From assembly GCA_963989245.1 (NCBI GenBank), contig OZ022351.1:12002412-12066411 (forward strand): a stretch of DNA of 64,000 bases, written 5' to 3'. How positions within the stretch are numbered: the stretch's first letter is position 1; each line of letters begins with the position of its first letter. The notes beneath the pieces were generated by a model, which saw only the letters and a program-made list of their open reading frames with translations, was not told the origin of the DNA and ran no database searches. This DNA comes from Nansenia antarctica. Its lineage: Eukaryota > Chordata > Actinopteri > Argentiniformes > Microstomatidae. The position numbers and the translations under genes are program-made. Positions 8,559 through 19,010 of this stretch are shown piece by piece.

Positions 8559-11493
8559 AGGATCTTTTGTTTGAGTCTGAGTCTCAAGACTTGTACATCA
8601 TTGGAGTCCAGGAGGGATGTCCAAACAGGTGTGTATGAGACGGCATGATTATGTTAATGAGTTATAACGTCATAACAATGAAGTTAACAAAGTGTTGTGA
8701 AAACTGAGGTGTGTATGTGTGTCTGCGTGTGTTTGCATGTGTGTGTGTGTGTGTGTGTGTGTGCGTGAATGCGTGTGCGTGTATGTGTGTCTGCATGTGT
8801 GTTTGCATGTGTGTGTGTGTGTGCGTCTGCGTGTGTGTGTGTATGTGTGTGCGTGAATGCGTGTGTGTATGTGCGTCTGCATGTGTGTGTGTATGTGCGT
8901 GTGTGTCTGCGTGTGTGTGTGTGTGTATGTGTGTGTGTGTTTGTGTGTGTGTGTTTGTGTGTGTGTGTCCGTGTGTGGGCGTGTGTGTGTGTGTGTATGT
9001 GTGTGTGTGTGTGTATTTGCGTGTGTGTGTGTGTGTTTGTGTGTGTGTTTGCGTGTGTGTGTGTGTGTGTCACAGGCGGCAGTGGGAGGCCCGTCTCCAG
9101 GAGGTTCTGGGGTCGTGCTACGAGCTGCTCCACGCTGCCGCCCACGGAGTTCTGTACCTCACCGTGTTCATCAGGAGGGACATCGCCTGGTTCTGCACAG
9201 GTCCGGTCCAGAGAATGTTGTGTCAGATAGAATGTTTCATTGAGTGTCATTGACATTGCAGATGTTATATAACATGATCTGTCTAGCTACTACTGTGCAT
9301 ACACGTTTATCAAGCTACAATGCACATTTGTTTAGTGTCATAGTCTGACTGTGTGTGTGTGTGTGTATGTACAGTATGTGCGTGTGCGTCTGCGTGTGTG
9401 TGTGTGCGTGAATGTGTGAATGCGTGCGCGTGTATGTGCGTCTGCATGTGTGTTTGCATGTGTGTGTATGTGCGTGTGTGTGTGTGTGTGTGCGTCTGCG
9501 TGTGTGTGTGCAAGCCAAGTGTGCCGTACTCCATGAGCGCCGCAGTGGAGGCAACCGCTGGTATAAGGCCAAGAACGACAAGCCCCCCACCTTTCTTGTA
9601 ATGGGCCAACCCATCAGGGTGTATTCCCGCAATGAGACCTACCCATACCTTGGCCACAGGTTTAACATCACTGGCGAGTGGAGCGAGCAGGTCGAGGAGC
9701 TCACTACAGAGTTTCTCCATCGTCTCCACCTGATTGACTTGTCCCCCCTCCCTATCCTCATGAAGCTCCAGGCTGTGAGAGAGGTGGCTCTGGCCAAAAT
9801 CCAACACCTCTTCGCCAATGTGCACATCCCTCTCAAGGCACTGAGAGAGATGACGAACAGAACTGTCCAGCAGGTCAGAAAGTGGGTGGGCCTCAACACA
9901 CACTCCACACGGGGCATGATCTTTCTCTCATGTGGAGAGGGAGGGCTGGGAGTCCCCAATGTCGAGTGGGCCTACATAGCCACCAGGCTAGCCCACCTGC
10001 TCCACATGCTTAACAATGACGATGCCACCGTTAGAGAAATGGCCAGGGCCTCTCTCCTTCTGGATCTACGCAGAAGGAAGATCCCCCTGGCCAGCGCACA
10101 CCAGAACGACTTCCTCGGCTTCAGAAGGAAAGACTCTGGGAAACTGGATTCCCAGGCCAAGGGCTTCGGGGTCTGGTCTGACTGGCCGGATCTCAATGAC
10201 CTCTGCAACCAGACTGGAGTTCAGCTAAGATGGACAGAACTTAACACACAGACTGAAGTCCCTGTCTCTGATGAAGTGATCACAGACCCCTGTGTGATTG
10301 TGAAGGCCGACATCACAACACCGCAGGAAGAGACTGTCGGACTGCACAGAGACTCTGCAAGGAGGGTTCTGCTCAGCCTGAAGCAGTCTGAGATCAGGCA
10401 GCACTGGTGTGGACTCAGACTACAGGGAAAGCTAGCCTGTTTGCAGTTCGCTGACCACTCAGTCTCACACTCAGTGTTTAAGAACGTCGCTGTTGGTGAG
10501 GATGTTCTGAAATTCACCATCAAAGCAAGACTGCAGGTATTACCGACCAAGTACAATCTGTCCACCTGGTATCCCCACACTCACAGTCCATTCTGTTTTA
10601 ACCATCAGGATTCACAACACCTAGAGTCCATTGCACACATAACAAATGGATGTAATGCATACAAACACCTGTACATAGCTCGTCATGACCGTATTGTGGA
10701 CATTGTGTCTGATACAGTACAAAACATCTTACCATCTAGCGCAGCTATGTACAAGCATGCCAGAGTGTTACCAGAGTGGTTTGGTTTTGCCAATGATGTT
10801 TTTGCCAGCATCCCAAATACACCTGATGTTGTCTTTGTTGACACCAGCCACAAGGAGGTGTTGATTGTAGAAGGCTGCCCCTTTGACCTGTACATGAACC
10901 AGACTTTCCAGTATATCAGTATACCAACCACTGCTTGGTACGATAACCAGCTTTGGGTACAAGTGCAAATTCAGCACACTTGTATTTGGAAGTCTGGGCC
11001 ATGTATATAAATGCACCATGAGGGGTCTGAGAATTGCTGCAATGTCTAAAAGAAAGGCCAAACAGGTTGCCAAATTTTGCTCTGTCTCAGCTATTATTGG
11101 CAGCTTAGCCGTGTGGAGAAGGAGGTGTTATGTGTACCCTTGAGTGTTCAGTGCTGCTTAACCCCAAAATATTTGATTCCCTGTTTGTATAATATAATTT
11201 GTGGAACCAAATAAAGTATTCAAATGTGTGTGTATGGTTTGTAATGATATTTGAATATTATAGTATTTAATGTTTTATGTTTATCCTATTAAGTTTATTT
11301 ATTTTATTTGGTGGCATTTATGTTGAGCTGGTTTAAATCCTTCTTGAGGGTTTTTGGGCAGAGTAAGACCTTGGTGTGGGAGGGTGGGTAGGGGGAATGT
11401 ATGCAGGTATGAAATGATGTGTATTTTGGTAATTGTTTTGTCATTGTTCTTTGTGTGTTTGTACATAAAATCAAAATAAAAATTGATCACAAA

Positions 11494-11550
<57 letters not shown>

Positions 11551-12129
11551 TGGCAGAGGCGGAGCATGCCACAGTCACTACGCGGGTCGTCCCTCTGATC
11601 AAGACCAAAGGGGCTCTGGGGATTGGTCTCACTTTCTTCGGGACTTCGTTCCTCTTCATCGCCTCCCATTTGACCTGTAAGAGAGGCCTCTGGGAAATGC
11701 AATTCTGCTCAGGAAAAGATGCCATTGCATGACATGGGATTCTAAACAGGGAACAGAAAGCCCATTCCTTTTTTTTTATAGATTAGATTCAACTTTACTG
11801 TCATTGCAGAGTACAAGTACCAGACAACAAAATGCGACCGAAATGTGCATCTAATAGATAAAACATGATAGTCATAGTGATAGGTACAGTACGGTAGTTA
11901 GAGGTATATACAGGAGAGGATAGTAGTAAGCTATATACAGTTATGGTAGCTATGTACAGTATGGTGTATAAGGCTATATCAAAAAGAGTATGTGCACTGT
12001 GCAACAAAAAAAATGGTATGTGCAATGGTAGTATTTGTAAACAACAGTAGTGCAAAGGGTAATTGAGTGTTCACATTGACCAGGTGTGTGGTGCAACCAG
12101 CAGTAGTCTCAAGGCTAAAATGGTTGTCC

Positions 12130-12182
<53 letters not shown>

Positions 12183-14370
12183 AGGGGGGGGGGGGGGGGG
12201 GGGGGTACTGATAGTCAGTTTACCCCATGGGGTGTGGGGGTGGGGTGCTGAAAGAAGCTGTGAAAGAAGCTGTTCTGGAGCCAGTATGTGTCATCCAGCC
12301 ATGATGAGTGCTGCCCTAAGTATGATTGTACTGATTAAGTGATTTGTCTTTAGATGATGTAGCATTGTAGCATTGTTGAGCTTTTTTTTGTTTTTATGTC
12401 CATGTGTTCCAGCCGGAAAATCCAAAGTGTCTAAGAGGATCCAGGACTACAAGAAGATCATTAAAACACTTGCTCTTCCCAAATGCCTCCCTGACACACA
12501 CCCTGACCTCTCCACAGCCTGTAAGTAGACCAGACTGAATGAATGAATGAATCTTTATTTCGAACAATGGTTTAAAAATAAAAAAAACTAATAAGGAAAA
12601 GTACAGGTATCACTGTTGGAAAGGGAGTAGGATGAAGCCTCAGCTTATCCTGTCCTACCCCTATCCCTCACTTCCAAGTGAGAACAATAATACTTAAATT
12701 ATATAATCCATGAATTAATACATAAATTACAGTATCCACAGTACTAATCATTTTCCATTCTTAATATTGAAACAACACAAAATAAATAAATAAACATAAT
12801 TTTCCATTCTTAATATTGAAACAACACAAAATAAATAAACAGACTAAACTGTGTTCTGGTGTTTCTTTACAGGGAAAGGGAGTGCTAATGTATTCCTCTT
12901 ACTGCAATGTCATAGTCCATGGCTAATTAAGTCAGGGGGACTGCTCTGTTTGTTCTCTGAACAACCTTTAACAACAAGGTATTTGCGTGGAAACATCAGT
13001 GTTAATGTCCGACTGTGTTCTATGTCTCTCAGCTGATGTGACCACCCACTTTGATGAGGTCTTCTGGTTCGGGGACTTCAATTTCCGCCTCAGTAAAGAC
13101 CGTGTAGGGGTGATGAACATTCTGGACAAGACTGAAGGCCCAGACATGTCTGCACTGCTCCAGCACGACCAACTCTCTCAGGAGATGAAGGATGGTATGT
13201 TTATATACATCTACACTACAGCTACAACTTGCAACATGCTAACACTCGAAAAGGACCCAAATGTGTTTTAAGGTTCAAGATATTAGATGGAGAATGATAA
13301 CTTAAAATGCATTCTAATAATAATAATAATACATTAGACTTATATAGCGCTTTTCTAGACACTCAAAGACGCTTTACAAACTGAAAAGAGTAGTAAAATA
13401 AAAATAAATAAATAAATAAAAGAAAGTATAGGGGTCTAATTAATTTTTTGATGACTAAATCTAAATCTAAGTGTCTTTGTAGGACAATGTACTCTGTATA
13501 CGGCAAGTATATCTAGATTTTGTGCGGAGAAGCGGCGAAACGCCAGTGTCCTCTCTCGACCGGCATTGTGTATTGTGTACACAAAAGGAAGTCTTCTATG
13601 ATCTATTTTTGCTCTAGGCACTATCTTTAAAGGCTTCCAGGAGGCACCGATTCACTTCCGCCCCACATACAAGTTTGACACCGGTTGTGACGTGTACGGC
13701 ACCTCCTCCAAGCAGAGAACTCCTTCCTACACAGTAAGAAACCCATTCATCGTCATCCCTCATGGCTTTGGGCAAGAAACATTGTTGATGTAGGAGTCTT
13801 AACCTACTGTACATCTGTCTCTGTGTATTCTAGGACAGAATACTGTACAGGAGCAGACAGGCAGGTGACATCAAGGTCATCAAGTACAAGAGTTGTACAG
13901 CGATTAAGACCTCAGACCACAGGCCTTTGGTCGGCGTCTTCCAGGTCAAACTCCGTTCTGACAGAGCCAGACTGCCCTCTGGTTGTGGGAAAGCTGTGTC
14001 CAAACTCTGTGACCCTTATCAGGGTGGATCCTCACCTGAGCCCTCCCCAGTGACGTCTTCAGGAGAGGAAGAATCCTCGCACTCCCAGACCCCTGAGGAG
14101 ATGAGGAGAGAGGTTGACGCCACGCTGGAGACAATCACCTCCGGAGAGTCTTGGGCTGGTCAGACCTGCAGTGTCACAGCTGGTGAAGGTGGTGCCACTA
14201 GTATGGTGGACACAGACACAGTGAGCTGTGGGGGTGAAGAGGTCTTGAAAGCACAAGAGCCTTCCTCACCCCACTCCTCCTCTGTGCCTGATCCTGGAAG
14301 TCCTATTATAAGGCTATATATGATTATTCAGGACTCAGTGCATGGCCACCTAACAGAACCACGCTGGTAA
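8559..14370 (+). CDS. inpp5e: INPP5E-like inositol polyphosphate 5-phosphatase, catalytic exons (5' end missing)
   Basis: Seven plus-strand exons with consistent AG/GT borders and phases: 8559-8628, 9076-9200, 11557-11676, 12413-12520, 13033-13194, 13618-13733 and 13834 onward. In order they encode DLYIIGVQEGCPNR; WEARLQEVLG...LFIRRD-like VFIRRDIAWFCT; IKTKGALGIGLTFFGTSF; a linker; FDEVFWFGDFNFRL; FKGFQEAPIHFRPTYKFD; and TPSYT|DRILYRSR, then IKTSDHRPLVGVF. The GDFNFR, PSYTDR and SDHRP blocks are the signature motifs of 5-phosphatases, which remove the 5-phosphate from PI(4,5)P2 and PI(3,4,5)P3. The sequence fits INPP5E, the ciliary enzyme, best. The last exon stays open to 14370 (or splices at GTAAGT near 14369) but reads a Ser/Thr/Glu-rich tail with no prenylation-type CaaX end, unlike typical INPP5E. 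No exon for the upstream FVATWN-type motif is seen in the window. It could be a diverged paralog or a partial duplicate. Confidence 0.75.
8706..9070. repeat. Long (GT)n microsatellite abutting a splice acceptor
   Basis: About 360 bp of GT-rich repeat interrupted by GC, AT and CT steps fills the intron and runs to within 5 bp of the INPP5E-like exon at 9076 (acceptor CACAG). Cys/Val and His/Thr reading frames through it are artefacts. Confidence 0.95.
9349..9511. repeat. GT-rich microsatellite at the 5' junction of a LINE
   Basis: Interrupted GT repeats lead directly into the truncated LINE reading frame at about 9512. The LINE may have inserted into the microsatellite. Confidence 0.85.
9512..11225 (+). 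mobile_element. 5'-truncated REL-endonuclease LINE (R2/NeSL/Hero type)
   Basis: A reading frame open from the microsatellite to 11010 encodes the C-terminal part of a retrotransposon polyprotein. It contains a thumb-like region (YPYLGHRFNITGEW, EVALAKIQHLFAN, GGLGVPNVEWAY), a CCHC-like knuckle (HITNGC within CFNH...H...C), and the restriction-like endonuclease signature RHDRIV...TPDVVFVDTSHKEVLI. The PD...E/K arrangement after a zinc knuckle is diagnostic of the R2/R4/NeSL/Hero group. A one-base frameshift near 10953 throws the last part out of frame: the neighbouring frame continues with MSKRKAKQVAKF to a stop at 11141. A polyadenylation-like AATAAA lies near 11211. The reverse-transcriptase core is absent because of 5' truncation. 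It sits in the intron between the INPP5E-like exons at 9076 and 11557, in the same orientation. Confidence 0.75.
11300..11492 (+). repeat. LINE-3'-tail-like intronic segment
   Basis: The segment ends with AAATCAAAATAAAAATTGATCACAAAA, a form close to the 3' ends of L1-like LINEs (AATAAAAATTGATCA). No coding part is present. The assignment is tentative. Confidence 0.35.
11494..11550. repeat. (GT)n microsatellite before the exon at 11557
   Basis: Some 28 uninterrupted GT units end at TCTGGCAG, the acceptor of the INPP5E-like exon beginning at 11557. Confidence 0.95.
11779..12062. repeat. Dispersed repeat-like intronic segment
   Basis: It starts with AGATTAGATTCAACTTTACTGTCATTGCAGAG, close to a string found at the ends of many fish LINE/SINE copies, and continues with degenerate TATATACAG / GTACAGTA repeats. 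No coding potential is recognised. Confidence 0.5.
12133..12206. repeat. (GT)n followed by poly-G tract
   Basis: About 24 GT units are followed by GGA and an uninterrupted run of about 21 G. The G run could form quadruplexes on the plus strand (or in the intronic transcript). It lies in the intron upstream of the exon at 12413. Confidence 0.9.
12536..12845. repeat. AT-rich repeat-derived intron segment with a 50-bp duplication
   Basis: It begins with (GAAT)n and CTTTATTTCGAACAATGG, like a fish LINE 3' end in reverse. Near its right end, TTTTCCATTCTTAATATTGA plus the following 20 bases occur twice, about 50 bp apart (near 12751 and 12801). Confidence 0.5.
13310..13440. repeat. Short dispersed repeat fragment in an intron
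   Basis: (AAT)n is followed by TTATATAGCGCTTTTCTAGA and CACTCAAAGACGCTTTACA, a widespread fish repeat string, then (AAAT)n. Confidence 0.5.
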
Positions 14371-14922
14371 GTGTGTCTCCTAAGTATTTCTGTGCATCCT
14401 TCTCAAAATACTTTGGCTAGCTTCTCGTATTGAGCTATGAGTTCTCACCTCTCTGAGCTGTAGCAACAGCAACAGTCTAAAAGAAGAGTTATTTTACAGT
14501 TATAGTCAAAAGTGTGGAAGTACATTTGCATATCATGGAAAAGCTAGTTGCAGTATTCAAAAATCCCATTGGATTATGTGTCATTTAGTCTATTGGACCC
14601 ATTTTTGCACATGTTGAAGCCCCTAGAATGAGATTGTAAAAGGTGAAGTTGCTTTTATTTATCTGTCCCTCTCCTCTGTTTATTGACCATAGCAGCCGGT
14701 CCCAGTCTGCTGACCCGCCTGTCTGCATGGTGCCCTCTGAAGCAGGAGATGAGATGGTTAGTTTGTCATGACTTTTACACATGGCGTTATTCACCTCATC
14801 CCATGAGTGTGATCATTGAACATAATGATGTGGTTAGCTACTGTATCAGTAAGGCAAGGGAAGTTTATTTGTATAGCACATTCCTTACAACAGGGGCAAT
14901 TCAGTGTACCGGTATATGTGTT
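14371..14922 (+). other. Region after the INPP5E-like exons; possible further exon at 14692-14756
   Basis: A segment preceded by CCATAGCAG at 14683-14691 reads RSQSADPPVCMV in one frame. It could be another tail exon joined to the donor near 14369. Evidence is only the splice-like borders. A dispersed-repeat string (GGAAGTTTATTTGTATAGCA) lies at 14859-14878. Confidence 0.3.
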
Positions 14923-15530
14923 CAAACTCTGTGACCATTATCAGGGTGGATCCTCACCTGAGCCCTCCCCAGTGACATCTTCTGGAGAGGAAGACTCCTC
15001 GCGCTCCCAGACCCCTGAGGAGATGAGGAGAGAGGTTGGCGCCACGCTGGAGACAATCACCTCCGGAGAGTCTTCAGATTCAGATTCAGATTCAGATAAC
15101 GTTTATTGCCACTATGCATTACACATATAGGAATTTGCTTCGTCACCACAGCAAGTGCGTTTATACTTTTTTCACGTGTCAAAAAACAGGACAACACAAC
15201 AACAACAACAACACAGGACAGACAACAGTGCATTGGATAGTGCGGTATAAAGTGCAGTGCAGAGTTTTTACAGTGAGTCCAGTGATTCAGGTTGACGCCA
15301 CGCTGGAGACAATCACCTCCGGAGAGTCTTGGGCTGGTCAGACCTGCAGTGTCACAGCTGGTGAAGGTGGTGCCACTAGTATGGTGGACACAGACACAGT
15401 GAGCTGTGGGGGTGAAGAGATCTTGAAAGCACAAGAGCTCTCACCCCACTCCTCCTCTGTCCCTGATGAGACGCCTGATCCTGGATGTCCTATTATAAGG
15501 ACGGTTATTCAGGACTCAGTGCAGGACCCA
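14923..15530 (+). pseudogene. Partial duplicate of the INPP5E-like terminal exon, interrupted by a repeat
   Basis: Positions 14923-15077 repeat 14003-14152, and 15292-15530 repeat 14114-14340, both at high identity. The second copy keeps codons (SVPDETPDPG) that the first copy lacks, so neither is a simple derivative of the other. The two parts overlap by about 40 bp (GTTGRCGCCACGCTGGAGAC...), which flanks the 15078-15291 insertion on both sides. No catalytic motif is included. It could be an alternative 3' exon or a dead duplicate. Confidence 0.65.
15078..15291. repeat. Dispersed repeat inserted in the duplicated exon
   Basis: It opens with four TCAGAT units and AACGTTTATTGCCACTATGC, a pattern common at fish LINE/SINE ends, and contains (CAA)n near 15196. 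About 40 bp of exon sequence is present on both sides, much longer than a normal LINE target duplication. Confidence 0.5.
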
Positions 15531-15640
15531 AATGGTACAGGCAACGCCCAACCTTATCTAGTTTCACCCCTCTATATAACGAAGAAGTTTGAACACACTG
15601 CACCAATCCTGAGATCTCTACACTGGCTACCAGTCTCTCA

Positions 15641-15809
15641 TAGGGCTTTCACACCGGCAAAGAACCATGCCGGTTCGCGAACGTTGGCGCTGTCTGGCGA
15701 ACGAGCCCGCGTTCATACCAGTGTATCGTTCGCCAGACAGCGCCAACGTTCGGAGGTTTCCGAATGCGAACGCGAACCGGCACGGTTCTTTGCCGGTGTG
15801 AAAGCCCTA
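15641..15809. mobile_element. 169-bp foldback MITE with 3-bp target duplication
   Basis: The ends are inverted copies: TAGGGCTTTCACACCGGCAA at the left and its reverse complement at the right. The match extends about 39 bp with one mismatch, and a second inner palindrome (GTTGGCGCTGTCTGGCGAAC) follows. TCA flanks both sides (15638-15640 and 15810-15812). Removing the element and one TCA restores the LINE reading frame across the site. A 3-bp duplication suggests a PIF/Harbinger-like source, though TCA is not the usual TWA. Confidence 0.85.
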
Positions 15810-16134
15810 TCAGAGAATTGAATTCAAAGTCCTCCTAATTGTATACAAATCACAAAATGGTCTTGGTAGACTAATCAGCTAATCATTCCAAGAGTGAAAA
15901 CAAAACACGGTGCAGCAGCTTTTAGTCACTCTGCCGCATGCTCCTGGAACTCCCTGAAGAAATCAAACAGGCCCCTAAAAATATTTAAATCTAAGCAAAA
16001 AAAATGTTTTGCGACAGTAATGGTTTAAACACTAACACTTCGATCTATGTCTTTTCATCCATTATCTATTATCTTATTCATTATCTTGTTAAATGTTTAT
16101 CCATATATATCTATTCTTGTAATTTAAAACATAT

Positions 16135-16355
16135 GTTACGGTACATGTGGGAATACGGTACATGTGGGAAAACTAGGGTTAGGGTTAGGTGCTAGGGTGC
16201 TAGGGTTAAGGTTAGGATTAGGGTTAGGGGTAGGGTTAGGGTTAGGGTTAAGGTTAGAATTAGGGTTCGACATGCCAGCATGTCCCAAGTCACCCTAGCA
16301 CCTAACCCTAACCCTAGTTTTCCCACATGTACCGTATTCCCACATGTACCGTAAC
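16135..16355. mobile_element. 221-bp MITE with telomere-like core
   Basis: Terminal inverted repeats of about 65 bp begin GTTACGGTACATGTGGGAAT and look perfect by eye. ACATAT is duplicated on both sides (16129-16134 and 16356-16361). The arms and centre contain runs of GTTAGG (telomere-type TTAGGG) with variants such as TTAAGG and TTAGAA. It is non-coding, and the transposon family that would move it is not identified. Confidence 0.85.
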
Positions 16356-16496
16356 ACATATATATATTTTCTTACTATCCTCCTCTTGGTATTGTTCAAT
16401 GCTGTATGTAAAGCACTTTGAATTGCCTCTATTGTATGAAATGTGCTACAAATAAACTCACCTCGCCTTGCCTATGTGTCACCAGATATGAGGGTA

Positions 16497-18621
16497 TGTG
16501 GCCCCTCCCCTTCCCAACTTGAGCCCATTACTATTTGCCATTGCAATCGAACCATTGGCCATTGCTCTCAGATCGAACCCTCGCATAACTGGGATTAGTA
16601 GATTCGGTGTTGAACAGAAGACTTCTATGTACGCAGATGATTTGCTCTTATATGTTTCTAATTTATCAACCTCCACTCCAGCTACCCTTGACACACTTAA
16701 CTCATTTGGTAAAATATCTGGCTATAAACTTAATCTGGACAAAAGCGAGCTGTTCCCTATAAATGCAGAAGCCCGTAACTACCCTTTACACACTTTGCCT
16801 TTTAAAATTGCCCCACTCGGTTTCACATACCTTGGCATTTTTTTTTCAAATAAATTTGAGGACTTATTTAAATCAAAATGTTCCCCTCTATTGACCAAAC
16901 TACAAGAAGATTTTGAACGATGGTCATTATTACCTCTGTCTGTATCTGCACGAGTTAACTCGGTCAAAATGAACTCCCTACCAAAACTCTCATACCTTTT
17001 TCAATGTTTACCGATTTTTCTTACACAATAATTTTTTCGTAAAATTGACAGCCTGGTATCAAAATTCATCTGGAACGGTAAAGTTTCTAGGCTAGGTAGG
17101 AAGTTATTGCAGAGACCTAAACCTCAAGGAGGCCTGGCCCTGCCTAATTTTAGGTTTTACTATTGGGCAACCAACTTCAGAGTTTTACAGTTTTGGGCTC
17201 AGTTTGAGAACTCCCCTTTATTACCTGGGTGGCTGAAGCTGGAAACCTCCTCTTCTAGCCCTGCGTCACTGACAGCTCTTGCACATGCACCTTTAAACTT
17301 CTCCTCTACTCTATACACAAAAAATACTATTGTTAAATCAACACTCAGGATCTGGAATCAGTTTAGGAGACATTTTGGTTTAAAATCATTTTCTTTATTA
17401 GCCCCAATTGCGGCTAATCCTGTCTTTCCCCCCTCCTTGATGGATAGAGGTTTTCTATCCTGGTCCACTCTTGGTATTACAACATTCAGGGATTTATATA
17501 TAGAAAACACATTTGCATCATTTGAACAACTGTCTGAGAAATATTCACTCCAGAGACTACATTTCTTTAGATACTTGCAAATACGTAGCTTTATCCATAA
17601 TATCAATCCTCAATTTCCCAATCTCCCAGTTGCCACCCCTATTGACCCCTTTCTGAAACCTGTACCTAATACAAAGGGCATTATATCTGTTATGTACAAC
17701 TTTATTTGTACATTGCGCCCTTCCTCATTGCAAGATATAAAAAGGAGATGGGAGGAGGACCTAGGTGGAGAAATTACAGAAGACCTGTGGGAGAAAATTC
17801 TACGTAGGGTCCACTCGTCATCAATCTGCGCTAGGCATGGGCTGATTCAGTGCAAAGTTGTCCATCGCACACATTTTACTAAGGTTAGACTAGCTAAGAT
17901 TTATGATGATGTCGAGCCCACCTGTGACAGATGCCATCAGGCCCCTGCCACACACGGTCACATGTTTTGGTCCTGCTCCTCCGTACATAATTTTTGGTCT
18001 GACATTTTCCAAACCATTTCAAAATGCATTGAAACTCCGATCTGGCCAACGGCCCTAACAGCTTGTTTTGGTGTGCTCCCTGCCAATCTCTCACTACCAT
18101 CATATAAAGCTGGCCTGGTCGCCTTTACAACGCTTCTGGCCAGACTTTTGATTTTACTGCAGTGGAAATCCACCAATCCTCCATCTCACTGTGTGTGGCT
18201 TAGGGACATTTTATACTTTATTAAAATGGAGAAAATAAGATGTGTCATCAAGATGGGGGGGATCAACACTTAGATTTTATAAAACGTGGGGTTCTTTCCT
18301 TAATTATATTAGGGCCCTACACCTGCCAGATGCTCCATAAGGAGTAGACCATCTGGTAGACCTACCTAAAATTACTCAATTGGGACAGCTGGGTTAGGTT
18401 GAATGTGTGTGATTAACTAGTGGAACCATTTATACGGGCCCCATATATTTCTGACTCTTGACCACTATACATTAGGCTACTGCTTATTTGTTTTAGGGTA
18501 TAGACAATTTATTTGAATATCTGGACATCCAAGCTATGTGATGTGTGTTTGTTAGGTGTGGTTTCTCTTTTTTCTTTTTTACTTTATTTTATTTTACTTC
18601 ATTTATTTTTTACGTCCTTTT

Positions 18622-18658
<37 letters not shown>

Positions 18659-18785
18659 ATGCGTCTGTGGGTATATATGGATGCTGTATCATTTGATTAC
18701 ATCTCTGGCTGCTCATGCATTTGTATGACCCACTATTTTATGTTTTGGAAAATGATCAATAAACAAATATATATTTTTTTTTTTA
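16497..18785 (+). mobile_element. 5'-truncated L1-type LINE, ORF2 C-terminal half with one in-frame stop
   Basis: It opens inside the reverse transcriptase with NLSPLLFAIAIEPLAIALR, then the catalytic YADDLLLYVS (the FADD-box equivalent), GYKLNLDKSE and YLGIFFSNKF. An in-frame TAA at 17029-17031 interrupts it. The same frame continues with KPQGGLALPNFRFYYWA, DLWEKILRRVHSSS and a CxxC...H zinc-like segment (CDRCHQAPATHGHMFWSC) to a stop at 18271. A 3' untranslated region of about 500 bp contains (TTG)n at 18620-18657 and ends with AATAAA-like and A/T-rich sequence near 18780. Endonuclease and ORF1 are missing. It cannot be autonomous. Confidence 0.8.
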
Positions 18786-19010
18786 AACTTCCCTCTTCAC
18801 CAAGATGAAGAGAACAGGCTCCGAAGTTATATCCAGCCTGTTCAAATGCTCTGGATGATAATGATAATCACCAGCATATGTAGGCTAATAGAAAAGAATT
18901 GGGTTTATTTCAAAGGGAAAGATGACTCCTCTCCTCCAACAGAGAAGAGCAGTAAAACTTCCCTCTTCACCAGAATGTAGGCTAATAAAAAATAATTGGG
19001 TTTATTTCAT
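18786..19010. repeat. Short partial direct duplications
   Basis: AACTTCCCTCTTCACCA occurs at about 18786 and 18957. TGTAGGCTAATA followed by the AATTGGGTTTATTTCA region occurs at about 18879 and 18976. It looks like a local rearrangement next to the L1 tail. Confidence 0.5.

Larger units (their letters stand above)
15535..16476 (+). mobile_element. LINE 3' end (HWLPV-type reverse transcriptase C-terminus) with two MITE insertions
   Basis: The flank before 15640 reads ILRSLHWLPVS. After the MITE at 15641-15809 it resumes with RIEFKVLLIVYKSQNGLGR, then HSAACSWNSL-like sequence. The tail (TGTAAAGCACTTTGAATTGC near 16407, ending AAATAAACTCACCTCGCCTTGCC) is the standard 3' end of L2/Rex-type fish LINEs. 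A second MITE occupies 16135-16355. The 5' part of the element is missing. Confidence 0.7.

Noticed and set aside
8670..9600. Long Cys/Val-rich and His/Thr-rich frames
   Set aside because: Products of translating the GT/CA microsatellite.
16185..16270. True interstitial telomere
   Set aside because: The TTAGGG-like units are degenerate and enclosed by inverted repeats with a target duplication, so a MITE explains them better.
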